This document shows positions 52,156-60,934 of a DNA stretch of 64,000 nucleotides, piece after piece (the first letter of the stretch is position 1; each line of letters opens with the position of its first letter). This DNA comes from Cerina sp048266425 (GTDB taxonomy: Bacteria; Bacteroidota; Bacteroidia; Flavobacteriales; Flavobacteriaceae): NCBI GenBank assembly GCA_048266425.1, contig JBLWZN010000010.1:30642-94641 (forward strand), written 5' to 3'. The notes under the pieces were generated by a model that worked only from the letters and a program-made list of their open reading frames with translations, did not search any database and had not been told where the DNA came from. Both the position numbers and the translations under genes were made by a program.

Positions 52156-53856
52156 ATGAAGCGTAACTTCATTTATATAACCGTGGCCCTCCTCATCGGA
52201 TTGTTGGGTGGATATTTCATTTTTGGCGATTCCAATATGGAAAGTCGAGCCATATCCGATTCCCACAACCATGGTGATGAAAAAGTAGATCAAATGTGGA
52301 CCTGCTCCATGCACCCCCAGATCATGCTTCCGGAACCAGGGGACTGCCCTATCTGTGGCATGGATCTTATACCCGCCAACAGTTATGAAGACGGACTTGC
52401 CGCGAGTCAATTTCGACTTTCAGAAAATGCACAGGCTCTTGCCAACATACAAACCTCCATCGTCGGGGAAGGGAACCTCATGGGGAACGAGATGACACTG
52501 TCCGGGAAAATTATTGTCAATGAGGATACAAAATCTACCCAACCGGCACATTTTGACGGGCGGATAGAGCAACTGTACGTAACTTCCCTAGGGCAAATGG
52601 TGAATATGGGACAGCCTGTGGCCTCTGTATATTCGCCCGAGCTCCTAAGCGCGCAGCAAGAACTTCTGACCACCTATAAAATGAAGGATTCCCAACCCCA
52701 GTTGTACAAGGCGGTAAGGGAAAAGTTCAAGAACTGGAGAATACATGATTCTCAATTGGATGAAATAATAAAAACGGGCCAGCCAGTTGATGCCCTGACC
52801 CTTCATTCCCACGTTTCCGGTGTAGTTACGGAAATCTTGGTGGCTCGAGGGGATCATATCATGACTGGAGTCCCAATATTTAAGGTAGCCAATCTCAATA
52901 CCGTATGGGCTTCTTTTGATGCTTACGAGAATCAGATCAGTCTAATCAAAAAAGGCCAAAAAATAAAGGTCTCCACCAACGCTTATCCCAATAAGATTTT
53001 TGATGCAAAAATATCCTATATTGATCCAATACTCAACACTACAACACGTACCGTAATTGTAAGGGCAGTTCTGGATAACAAGGATAAACTCCTAAAACCG
53101 GGAATGTTCATTGAGGCGCAACTGGAAGGGCTACCAAGTAAGAAAGCTACTTCACCCGTGGTTCCCAAAAGCGCAGTTCTCTGGACGGGAAAAAGATCGA
53201 TAGTGTATGTGAAACCAAACCCTAAAGAACCCGTTTTTGAAATGCGGGAAGTACTGTTGGGCAAGGAAACGGAAGACAGTTATGAAGTTGATGACGGTCT
53301 GCAACCTGGAGATATTGTTGTTACACGGGGTGCCTTTACCGTGGATGCGGCGGCCCAATTGGAAGGTAAGAATTCAATGATGACAACAGAATCGGCTTTG
53401 GAACAAAAAGTTTCGCTTTCCGAAGATTTTCAAGCCGGTTTGGAATCCCTTCTTCCCTCCTATTATAATCTAAAGGATGCCCTTGTATCGTCCAAACCGG
53501 GCCTAGCCATGGAAAAGGCACAGATTATGGAGCAAAAAATAGGTGAAATCAATACCTCACAATTACAACCAGTGGCTTCTAAAAAAATGGATAAAATAAA
53601 GGATATGGCCAACCTGATCGCCAAAAACGACGACCTGGAATATCAACGCAATCATTTTGCCACATTATCCGATGCCATGACCACCTTGGTTTTCGGATTA
53701 ACCTCCATTGATCAAAAGATATATGTTCAGAGATGCCCCATGGCAGATGAACACAGTGGAGCGCTCTGGCTGAGCAGTGAAAAAGAGATTCGAAACCCCT
53801 ATTTTGGAGATTCTATGTTGGATTGCGGGAGCACGATTCAAGAATTGGGCGAGTAA
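52156..53856 (+). CDS. cusB: CusB-type adaptor with HMBD and C-terminal DUF3347 domains
   Basis: Periplasmic adaptor of 566 residues. An N-terminal membrane anchor (about 5-22) precedes an HMBD (WTCSMHPQIMLPEPGDCPICGMDLIP, near residues 48-73). The adaptor core follows (lipoyl-like HFDGRIEQLYVTSLGQMVNMGQPVASVYSPEL; barrel LHSHVSGVVTEILVARGDHI). From about residue 420 there is a DUF3347 domain with VQRCPMADEHSGALWLS and IRNPYFGDSMLDCG. The fusion puts copper-binding modules at both ends of the adaptor. It is the last gene of the copper operon and is followed by tandem terminators. Confidence 0.92.
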   Translation: MKRNFIYITVALLIGLLGGYFIFGDSNMESRAISDSHNHGDEKVDQMWTCSMHPQIMLPEPGDCPICGMDLIPANSYEDGLAASQFRLSENAQALANIQTSIVGEGNLMGNEMTLSGKIIVNEDTKSTQPAHFDGRIEQLYVTSLGQMVNMGQPVASVYSPELLSAQQELLTTYKMKDSQPQLYKAVREKFKNWRIHDSQLDEIIKTGQPVDALTLHSHVSGVVTEILVARGDHIMTGVPIFKVANLNTVWASFDAYENQISLIKKGQKIKVSTNAYPNKIFDAKISYIDPILNTTTRTVIVRAVLDNKDKLLKPGMFIEAQLEGLPSKKATSPVVPKSAVLWTGKRSIVYVKPNPKEPVFEMREVLLGKETEDSYEVDDGLQPGDIVVTRGAFTVDAAAQLEGKNSMMTTESALEQKVSLSEDFQAGLESLLPSYYNLKDALVSSKPGLAMEKAQIMEQKIGEINTSQLQPVASKKMDKIKDMANLIAKNDDLEYQRNHFATLSDAMTTLVFGLTSIDQKIYVQRCPMADEHSGALWLSSEKEIRNPYFGDSMLDCGSTIQELGE

Positions 53857-53874
53857 ACGATTTTTTTACCTAGT

Positions 53875-53918
53875 GTGCATGGTACAATGCGATTCGCGTT
53901 GTATCTTGCACTCTTTTT
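53875..53918 (+). terminator. Strong extended hairpin terminator after cusB
   Basis: GTGCA (53875-53879) pairs with TGCAC (53907-53911); inside, TACAATGCG (53883-53891) pairs with CGCGTTGTA (53895-53903), one G-T wobble, loop ATT. A run of T follows at 53914-53918. Confidence 0.7.
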
Positions 53919-53922
53919 ATAA

Positions 53923-53946
53923 ATTATGCCCTAAAGGCATATTTTT
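53923..53946 (+). terminator. Second terminator hairpin before the 7TM gene
   Basis: TATGCC (53925-53930) and GGCATA (53936-53941) form a stem with loop CTAAA, followed by five T. It ends 8 bases before the next ATG, so it may also act in that gene's leader. Confidence 0.65.
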
Positions 53947-53954
53947 CCCCAACT

Positions 53955-54710
53955 ATGGAACAACCCTCCATTTACCCATTTGGAATTCGAATTGACCAAC
54001 CAGTGACTACCTTGACGGATATGTTGGTAGCCGTTGTCTGCTTCTACGCTTTCTATAAGCTGCACAATTACAAGGCAGATTACCGAATTTATGTACAGGC
54101 CCGCGCCTACTTCTTTTGCATGGCGATCGCTACTTTTATAGGATCCATAGTAAGCCATGGATTTCTTTATGCACTAAGTCCTTCATGGAAGTTTTTGGGA
54201 TGGGCCTTTGCCATGTACTCCATAAACCGTTTGGAACGAGCCATGATCTTCTATTCCAGACCCTTGATGAACCGGAAATTGACCCAGTTTTTCGATTGGT
54301 TCAATGTCTTGGAGCTTATTGTTTTTGCTGGTTTGGCCTACGGGAATTTGCTGTTTGGGTTCTTTGACATTGACTCGTTTATTTTTGTTGAGATCCATTC
54401 TGCCTACGGATTGGTCGTATTTGTATTCGGTTTCAGTATTTTCAACTATATCAAAAGGGGCCATAACCGGGATGTCCTATATTTTCTTTGGGCGGTTGGA
54501 GCGGCAGCTTGTGCCGCTTTATTCTTTTCCTTAAAACTAAGTATCAACAAATGGTTCAACCATGTGGACATTAGCCATGTATTTATGGCGATATCGGCTT
54601 TTTTATTTTATTTGGGATTCACCAAAGTTCTGTCACGCACCAAAAATGGACTTATAGATGCGGATGGCGAGCATCCCGAAAAAGTCCAAGTGGCGGAGAT
54701 CGTAGAATAA
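53955..54710 (+). CDS. Seven-helix membrane protein of unknown function (DUF6962-like)
   Basis: Membrane protein of 251 residues with about seven hydrophobic helices. I associate it with DUF6962 but with only moderate confidence. Polar residues sit in or near helices: SHGFLYALS (near residue 72), EIHSAYG (near 150), and NHVDISHVFM (near 203). The spacing of Ser and His recalls the CREST membrane hydrolases (ceramidase/PAQR type), but the full motif set is not demonstrated. It follows the copper operon after two terminators, so it may have its own promoter. The charged C-terminus is probably cytoplasmic. Confidence 0.6.
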   Translation: MEQPSIYPFGIRIDQPVTTLTDMLVAVVCFYAFYKLHNYKADYRIYVQARAYFFCMAIATFIGSIVSHGFLYALSPSWKFLGWAFAMYSINRLERAMIFYSRPLMNRKLTQFFDWFNVLELIVFAGLAYGNLLFGFFDIDSFIFVEIHSAYGLVVFVFGFSIFNYIKRGHNRDVLYFLWAVGAAACAALFFSLKLSINKWFNHVDISHVFMAISAFLFYLGFTKVLSRTKNGLIDADGEHPEKVQVAEIVE

Positions 54711-54840
54711 ACAAAATGGCCAAGCAGGGATCCACGTTTATTTCACAGGCCACCACACCGAAGTCATTGCAAAATGGAATGGCATGGGATTTCCCCTTTA
54801 ACGCTTAGCAAAAGCGTGCTTCCTGAAAAATATTGGTATT

Positions 54841-56331
54841 CTAGATCTTCTTCCAAAAATATGGGGTGAGCAATATAAGTACAGTAAATAATTCCAACCT
54901 ACCGGAAAGCATTAGAAAACTGCACCACCATTTGCCCAAGGCCGGCAGGCCATCATAATTTGCCAAGGGGTTCAAGGTGCCAAAGCCCGGGCCTACGTTC
55001 CCCAATGAGGAGGCAGCCCCACCAACGGCAGATTCAAAATCCAACCCTAAAAACCCGAGTACCAGGGCACCAATGATGAACAACAGCATATAGAGCACAA
55101 AAAAGGCAATGATGTTGTACACAATATGTTCCTTTACGGTTTTTTTATTGTATCTAACAGGAATTACGGCATTGGTATGCAGGGTGCGCTTAAATTCGAG
55201 CACTCCGTTCTTAATGATCAAAAGATGGCGCATTACCTTAATGCCACCGGCGGTAGATCCTGCGCAGCCTCCCAAAAACATCATCCCAAAAAAGAAAATG
55301 GTCAGGAAAGGCGTCCAGTTGGTAAAGTCGGCCGTAACAAAGCCTGTAGTGGTAATGACCGTCAATACTTGAAACAAGGCATGTCTAAAGGCACTCTCCG
55401 CTTCCCCCCAAACCATGGGATGGTAATTGGAAACGGGAACATGCGCCTGGAAATATATGACCAAGGTGGCAATTATGGTGAACGAGATAATAAATCCCGT
55501 ATAAAACCTGATTTCCTCATCCCTTAGCACCCTTTGTATCTTGCCCTTAAAGGCAAAATAACTCAATACAAAGTTACTGCCGGCCAAAAACATAAAAAGA
55601 ATAACAATATATTGGATCAACGGTTGATTGTTCCAGTAGGCCAAACTTGCGTTCTTGGTAGAGAAACCACCGGTGGAAAGGGTGGCCATGGAATGATTGA
55701 TGGCATCAAAATAAGACATGCCCGCCAGCTTTAGCAAAATGGATTCGGCTATGGTATATCCCAAATAGATCAGCCACAAGCGTTTTGCGGTATCCGTAAT
55801 CCTAGGGTGCAATTTGTCACTACTAGGGCCGGGAGCCTCCGCTGCAAACAACTGCATGCCACCGATGCCCAACAAAGGAAGGATGGCAATGGCCAAAACG
55901 ATAATTCCCATGCCCCCGATCCAATGGGTAAGGCTGCGCCAAAAAAGGATTCCCTCGGGCATACCCTCTATATTGTCCATTATAGATGCCCCAGTGGTAG
56001 TATAACCGGACATCGTTTCAAAGAAAGCGTTCGTGACCGTGGGAATAGCTCCGGAAAAAAGATAGGGCAACATCCCTGACACGGACATAATAATCCAACC
56101 AAAGGTCACGATTATATATCCTTCCCGGGTCTTGACCTCTTTTTTGTGGCCTCGGGTAAAAAACATGGCTACAACCCCTACCAACATAGTAATGATCGCG
56201 GCCAAAGATATATGAAGCGTAACCCCGTCACCATATATACCGCTCACCACGGCCGCAAAGAGCATAAAACAGCCATTGCAGAGCAAAAGAAGCCCCATAA
56301 GGTGAATGATAATTTGAGAGTTGAGACGCAT
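54841..56331 (-). CDS. trkH: TrkH-type potassium uptake channel subunit
   Basis: Inner-membrane potassium translocating subunit of 496 residues with the four-repeat (M1-P-M2) layout. Selectivity loops: SGYTTTGASIMDN (first), ATLSTGGFSTKN (second), TVITTTGFVTADF (third), SSLGNVGPGFGTL (fourth). The intramembrane loop GGCAGSTAGGIKVMR is typical of TrkH. Together with the following trkA it makes a KTN-gated uptake system. trkA lies upstream on the same strand with a 17-bp gap, so they form an operon transcribed trkA-trkH. Confidence 0.94.
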   Translation of the reverse strand: MRLNSQIIIHLMGLLLLCNGCFMLFAAVVSGIYGDGVTLHISLAAIITMLVGVVAMFFTRGHKKEVKTREGYIIVTFGWIIMSVSGMLPYLFSGAIPTVTNAFFETMSGYTTTGASIMDNIEGMPEGILFWRSLTHWIGGMGIIVLAIAILPLLGIGGMQLFAAEAPGPSSDKLHPRITDTAKRLWLIYLGYTIAESILLKLAGMSYFDAINHSMATLSTGGFSTKNASLAYWNNQPLIQYIVILFMFLAGSNFVLSYFAFKGKIQRVLRDEEIRFYTGFIISFTIIATLVIYFQAHVPVSNYHPMVWGEAESAFRHALFQVLTVITTTGFVTADFTNWTPFLTIFFFGMMFLGGCAGSTAGGIKVMRHLLIIKNGVLEFKRTLHTNAVIPVRYNKKTVKEHIVYNIIAFFVLYMLLFIIGALVLGFLGLDFESAVGGAASSLGNVGPGFGTLNPLANYDGLPALGKWWCSFLMLSGRLELFTVLILLTPYFWKKI

Positions 56332-56348
56332 TTTTTAATTTACGGATT

Positions 56349-57698
56349 TTACAAGAATAGTTTTTCAATTTTTGTGATTGCCCTTGGCAAGCAACAGACC
56401 ACTACCCGATCCCCTTCCTTGATTTCAAATCCTCCCAAAGCAATGATTCCTACCCCATCCCTTACAACTCCCCCAATGGTGGCCGACTGGGGAAAATCCA
56501 AATTTCGAATGGCTTTTCCGTTGACTGCCGATGTTGCTTTTACCCTGAATTCGAGAATTTCTGCATTTACATTGTTCAGTCGGGTAAGGGCTACAACCTC
56601 TCCCCTGCGAACGTAACGGAAAATATTGTTGGCCGCCAATAGCTTTTTATTGATTAAGGTATCGATGCCAATAGAGTGCGACAACTGAAAATAATCCACA
56701 TTCTCCACGAGGGCGATCGTTTTACGAACGTTTTTGGATTTGGCCATTAGACAGGACATGATATTTGTTTCCGAATTTCCGGTAACAGCGATAAAGGCAT
56801 CCATGGAGTCGAGGTTTTCCTCTTCCAATAATTCCACATTTCTCCCATCCCCATTGATTATCAACGCATTTGGAAGTTCATCCGCTAAATCAAATGCCTT
56901 TTCTTTGTTCTTTTCTACAAGTTTAACGTTCAATTTACTGGCACAAAGATCCCGGGCCGTTTTAAAACCTACTTTGCTGCCCCCCAAAATCATTACGTTT
57001 TTGATCTCCATTTTCTGTTTGCCCGAAAGCTTATAGAGCTCATCTACCCCGGTTTTGGTCGTGATAAAATATACCTGGTCTCCCGTACTAAATAAAGTGT
57101 CCCCCCTGGGGATTACCGTGAACTGCGTTCCCTTGCGTTGGAGGGCAATAGGCATAAAATGAAGTGTGGGAAACATTTCGGCTACCTCTTTTACCATTTT
57201 GCCAACAAATGGTGCAGACTTTGGTATTGAGACCCCGATGATGATCAAGGCCCCCCCTTCAAATTCAAAAGTATCGTTGAAGGCGGACTGGTTCAGCAGC
57301 AATTGAATCTCCGATGCCGCCAGTTCCTCCGGTGAGATAAGTTCATCGATCCCCAATTGGGCAAAATTGATAGCTTCCTTGTTATCTATAAATTCGGTGT
57401 TGGATATACGCGCAATGGTACGCCGGCAACCCATTTGCTTTGCCAGCAGGCACAAAGTTATATTTGTAGTTTCCGAAGAGGTAACCCCGATAACCAAATC
57501 GGATTTATCCACGTTGGCGTCCTTTAATACCGCTATCGAAGTAGCATCCCCTTTCAAAACACGGATATCCAAATGGCTATCCGCATAGGCCAAACTCTCC
57601 TTATTGGTATCAATCAAGATAATGTTCTGGGATTCATAGGAAAGTAGTTTGGCCAAATGAAAGCCTACTTCGCCCGCTCCTGCAATGATAATTTTCAT
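56349..57698 (-). CDS. trkA: TrkA NAD-binding regulator of potassium uptake
   Basis: Cytoplasmic gating protein of 449 residues built from two RCK/TrkA_N plus TrkA_C units. The first Rossmann loop is IAGAGEVGFHLAKLL with acidic IDTNKES; the second is ILGGSKVGFKTARDL, where the third Gly is replaced, so it may bind nucleotide less well. TrkA_C domains lie at about 145-215 and 375-449. It binds TrkH, encoded 17 bp downstream. NAD(H) or ATP/ADP binding controls channel opening in the family. Confidence 0.94.
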   Translation of the reverse strand: MKIIIAGAGEVGFHLAKLLSYESQNIILIDTNKESLAYADSHLDIRVLKGDATSIAVLKDANVDKSDLVIGVTSSETTNITLCLLAKQMGCRRTIARISNTEFIDNKEAINFAQLGIDELISPEELAASEIQLLLNQSAFNDTFEFEGGALIIIGVSIPKSAPFVGKMVKEVAEMFPTLHFMPIALQRKGTQFTVIPRGDTLFSTGDQVYFITTKTGVDELYKLSGKQKMEIKNVMILGGSKVGFKTARDLCASKLNVKLVEKNKEKAFDLADELPNALIINGDGRNVELLEEENLDSMDAFIAVTGNSETNIMSCLMAKSKNVRKTIALVENVDYFQLSHSIGIDTLINKKLLAANNIFRYVRRGEVVALTRLNNVNAEILEFRVKATSAVNGKAIRNLDFPQSATIGGVVRDGVGIIALGGFEIKEGDRVVVCCLPRAITKIEKLFL

Positions 57699-57800
57699 TT
57701 GCGATTATGATTAATTAGATCGAAAGCCATTTCTAAAATTTTATACTTAACCTAAGTACAAGGTATAAAATATGAATTCTGAATTCATCACCAGCTCTAC

Positions 57801-58673
57801 TTATAAACTTTCGCTTGCCAGTTCCGGCTTTTTAAAATGATATAAGATTCCGCAAACGGACACCAATGCGGTAATCAAAAAGAACACCATGCTTATACTT
57901 ACCGAAGTGCTTTGGTCCAGGGCTAGCCAAGTAGCACCATAAAAAAAAGTCACCTCCCTACTTCCTATCCCACCAATGGTCAAAGGTAGCACTGAAACAA
58001 TGGAAGATACCAGAAAAATAAGCAAATAAGCCATAATATTCGTGTCAATGTACAATGCCTTCAAAATAAAAAAGGCACTAGCCAACTGGGCCAGCTGCAC
58101 CAAGGCTGAGTAACCTATCGATTTCCAAAAAATTTGGAGCACATAGGCAAAGTACCTTTTGTTCAAAAACCAAAATACCGTCAGGCCAGCAAAAATAGCA
58201 AGAAAAAAAAGTGTCCTAAAATCCGATAGAACGCCATTATTCATCACCAAAGCCAACAGACACGCATATATGAACAGAAGCAGCATCCCACTAAGCCGAT
58301 CCAGCACCAAAACTGCAACTACCCGTTTGGTTGCCACATCAAACTTCTTTTTTATTAGATATCCCTTGTAGGCATCGCCCCCAATACCACCGGGCAAAAA
58401 AAGATTGTAGAACATTCCCAACAGGTAAAGCTGTAGGTTGCTCTTTTGGGTAAGGGGAATATCCAGTTGATGAAAATAGAGATTTAAGCGGAACGCCGCA
58501 ATAACTTTGGAAAGTACAAAAAACAAAATCGCCAAGACCACAAAAAAGGAATTGGCCCTTTTTATTACAGAAAGTACATCTACAAAATTGATTTTAGTAA
58601 AGACAAAATAGACCAATACAACACTGATGGCTATTTTAAGAACCGTAACTAAATGTTTACGCTGCTTTACCAC
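57801..58673 (-). CDS. Flippase-like membrane protein (LPG synthase TM/UPF0104 family)
   Basis: Integral membrane protein of 290 residues with about eight helices of the lysylphosphatidylglycerol synthase transmembrane family. Signature: MFYNLFLPGGIGGDAYKGYL (near residues 88-107) and VSVLPLTIGGIGSREVTFFYGA (near 228-249). Its start overlaps the GT2 gene by 17 bp, so the two are co-translated. Such pairs are thought to handle glycosylated or polyprenyl lipids; the exact lipid is not known. No synthase domain follows the membrane part. Confidence 0.82.
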   Translation of the reverse strand: MVKQRKHLVTVLKIAISVVLVYFVFTKINFVDVLSVIKRANSFFVVLAILFFVLSKVIAAFRLNLYFHQLDIPLTQKSNLQLYLLGMFYNLFLPGGIGGDAYKGYLIKKKFDVATKRVVAVLVLDRLSGMLLLFIYACLLALVMNNGVLSDFRTLFFLAIFAGLTVFWFLNKRYFAYVLQIFWKSIGYSALVQLAQLASAFFILKALYIDTNIMAYLLIFLVSSIVSVLPLTIGGIGSREVTFFYGATWLALDQSTSVSISMVFFLITALVSVCGILYHFKKPELASESL

Positions 58674-59613
58674 CTACGTAAACTTTTTTAATGCGGTAAG
58701 GTCTTTTCTTCTGTGATTCGTAGTATGTGCGAATCAATAATTCCATCACGATTCCAATGGTAAACAATTGTATCCCCGCCAAAATGAACATCAATCCAAA
58801 AATCAATAGGGGCCGATTGCCGATATCATGACCCATAAATTTGACGATAAGGAGATATATGTTTATAAAGACCCCTAAAATAATCAACAGGACCCCCAGA
58901 ATTCCAAAAAGATGGATGGGACGCTGAAAATATTTACGGATAAAGAGCAGCAGCATCATGTCGGCCACCACTTTAAAAACCCGTTCCAGGCCATACTTGG
59001 ACTCCCCCGCGTGGCGGGCATGATGTTTTACGGGCACTTGCTTGATCTGGGCGCCCTCCAAATAAGCCAACAAGGTTATAAACCGGTGCATTTCCCCGTA
59101 TAGGTTCAGATCCTTGGCAATATCCCTTGTAAAGACCTTTAGGGCACAACCGTTGTCTTGGATGTCGAGCTTTGTGACCCTTCTTGCCAGGAAATTTGCA
59201 ATTTTTGATGGAATCTTTTTTATCAGGGAATCCTTTCGCTTCTGGCGTATTCCAGTAACCAGATCGTACTCCCCACTTACCGCAAATTGCAACATCTGTG
59301 GAATATCACTGGGGTCGTTCTGTAGGTCCCCGTCCATGGTGATGATGTATTCGCCGTGCGCATAGTCCAACCCGGCGGCCAAAGCCAAGCTTTGGCCATA
59401 ATTTTTCTTTAACTCAATGAGGTTCACTTTATCATCATTCATTTTCTTCAACACTTTTCGGGTGGCATCCTTGGAGAAATCGTCCACATAAACTATCTCG
59501 TATTGATACCCAACCAAGCTTTCGTGGATCTTTTGGGTAAGCAGTACCACATTGTCTTCCTCATTGTAAAGTGGGACAACAATGGACAGAAGGGAGTCGG
59601 TGACAGGTTTCAT
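58657..59613 (-). CDS. GT2 glycosyltransferase with C-terminal membrane helices (DPM1/GtrB-like)
   Basis: Glycosyltransferase of 318 residues. The GT-A domain shows VVPLYNEEDNVVLL (residues 12-25), YVDDFSKDATR, TMDGDLQNDPSDIPQM (DxD near 95) and NNG-type DNGCALKVFTRDI. Two membrane helices lie at about 232-255 and 265-290. The type transfers a sugar from NDP-sugar to polyprenyl phosphate. It is the first gene of a pair with the flippase-like protein. A TAAATTTG box on the minus strand (59679-59672) is a possible -7 element. Confidence 0.88.
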   Translation of the reverse strand: MKPVTDSLLSIVVPLYNEEDNVVLLTQKIHESLVGYQYEIVYVDDFSKDATRKVLKKMNDDKVNLIELKKNYGQSLALAAGLDYAHGEYIITMDGDLQNDPSDIPQMLQFAVSGEYDLVTGIRQKRKDSLIKKIPSKIANFLARRVTKLDIQDNGCALKVFTRDIAKDLNLYGEMHRFITLLAYLEGAQIKQVPVKHHARHAGESKYGLERVFKVVADMMLLLFIRKYFQRPIHLFGILGVLLIILGVFINIYLLIVKFMGHDIGNRPLLIFGLMFILAGIQLFTIGIVMELLIRTYYESQKKRPYRIKKVYVGGKAA

Positions 59614-59780
59614 TTAAATTGGTTTTAGGTTGAATATATCCGCTATACTTTTTGTTGGGGCTACCCTTGGGCAAATTTAAGGTTTTTATTTCCACCTGTG
59701 GATTTATTGCAGGTTCCCATAAATAAAATCCTGAAATGAAAAGGGCTAGGTTCAATTTCCATCAATGCGTTTTTGGGATT

Positions 59781-60878
59781 TCATTGTTGTAGCCCATAAA
59801 ATGAAGTCAAAAGCTTTTCAGCGGCCTTCAACGGAGACATCCAATTCTCCATGACCGCTTTTAGTAATTCGTCCATTTCTGATTTTATCTTTGGGTTATT
59901 GTAAAAATTGTGATGCAATCCCTCCTCAACGGCATTTAGGAACCAATATCTATTTTGTTCTTTTCTCTTGGATAAAAAATGTCCGTTTTCCTTGGTATCC
60001 CCAATGTATTTTTCAATCATTTTCCATACCTCCCCGATTCCGGAATTTTCTTGGGCCGAGCACAGGACAACTTTCGGAACCCAACCATTTTCTTTGGGTG
60101 GATATAGATGAAGGGCCCTGGCAAATTCCATTTTGGCCTGTTTCGCCATGGGAAGATTGCCCCCATCGGCCTTGTTAATAGCGATGGCATCGGCCATTTC
60201 CACGATGCCTCTTTTAATTCCCTGCAGCTCATCGCCTGCCCCCGGCAGTTGTAATAGCAGAAAAAAATCGACCATTTGGTGAACCGCTGTTTCGCTCTGG
60301 CCAACGCCAACAGTCTCAATTAAAATTATGGAGAAGCCCGTCGCCTCACAAAGCACTATGCTCTCCCTGGTTTTATTCGCAACGCCACCAAGGGAATTCC
60401 TAGTGGGCGAAGGTCGGATAAAAGCATTAGGGTCTTTGGCCAAGTTTTGCATTCGGGTCTTATCCCCCAAAATACTTCCTTTGCTCAAAGAACTACTGGG
60501 GTCTACCGCAAGAACCGCCACCTTGTTTCCAAGTTCCGTCAATAAGCTGCCAAGAACATCTATAAACGTGCTCTTCCCTACCCCTGGGATTCCTGTAATG
60601 CCGATTCGAATACTGTTGGCAGAATATGGTAAACATGCTTCTATAACATCATTTGCTATTTGATGATGTTCCGAACGTGAGCTCTCTACCAAACTTATTG
60701 CCTTGGATAGGGCAATTTTATTACCTTGAAGGAGCTCCTGGGTAAGATTTTTGGAATCCAAATATTTAGGAATAGACCGTGCCGATCTAATTTTGGAAAT
60801 GGCATCGATATTGAGGTTGGATGTGGGCATTTTTCCATCTCCTCCATTTTTCTTCGATTCTTTCTTGGGTGCGTTCAA
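59781..60878 (-). CDS. meaB: MeaB-type G3E GTPase (methylmalonyl-CoA mutase chaperone)
   Basis: GTPase of 365 residues that protects and reloads the B12-dependent methylmalonyl-CoA mutase. Motifs: P-loop GITGIPGVGKSTFID (near 97-110), AVDPSSSLSKGSILGDKTRM, IETVGVGQSE (switch II) and INKADGG (base recognition). A C-terminal helical dimerisation arm follows. The annotated start (MNAPKKESKK) gives a Lys-rich extension; the Met at about residue 17 could be the true start. The mutase genes are not in this window. It lies alone between galM and the GT2 gene. Confidence 0.92.
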   Translation of the reverse strand: MNAPKKESKKNGGDGKMPTSNLNIDAISKIRSARSIPKYLDSKNLTQELLQGNKIALSKAISLVESSRSEHHQIANDVIEACLPYSANSIRIGITGIPGVGKSTFIDVLGSLLTELGNKVAVLAVDPSSSLSKGSILGDKTRMQNLAKDPNAFIRPSPTRNSLGGVANKTRESIVLCEATGFSIILIETVGVGQSETAVHQMVDFFLLLQLPGAGDELQGIKRGIVEMADAIAINKADGGNLPMAKQAKMEFARALHLYPPKENGWVPKVVLCSAQENSGIGEVWKMIEKYIGDTKENGHFLSKRKEQNRYWFLNAVEEGLHHNFYNNPKIKSEMDELLKAVMENWMSPLKAAEKLLTSFYGLQQ

Positions 60879-60934
60879 AAGTCCAACTTAATTTTACATC
60901 CCCAAAGTAAGGAAATAAGGATATTTATCAGCAT

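Noticed and set aside
51384..52410. Two minus-strand frames of 189 and 179 codons over the copA end and cusB start
   Set aside because: They are antisense to real genes and one runs through the purine/pyrimidine repeat arrays, giving low-complexity protein.
31437..54710. Recently acquired integrative element
   Set aside because: No integrase, transposase, relaxase, tRNA or flanking direct repeat was seen; it may still be old transfer.
54801..54817. Bidirectional terminator between the 7TM and trkH genes
   Set aside because: ACGCTT/AAGCGT forms a 6-bp stem but no T-run follows on either strand, so support is too weak.
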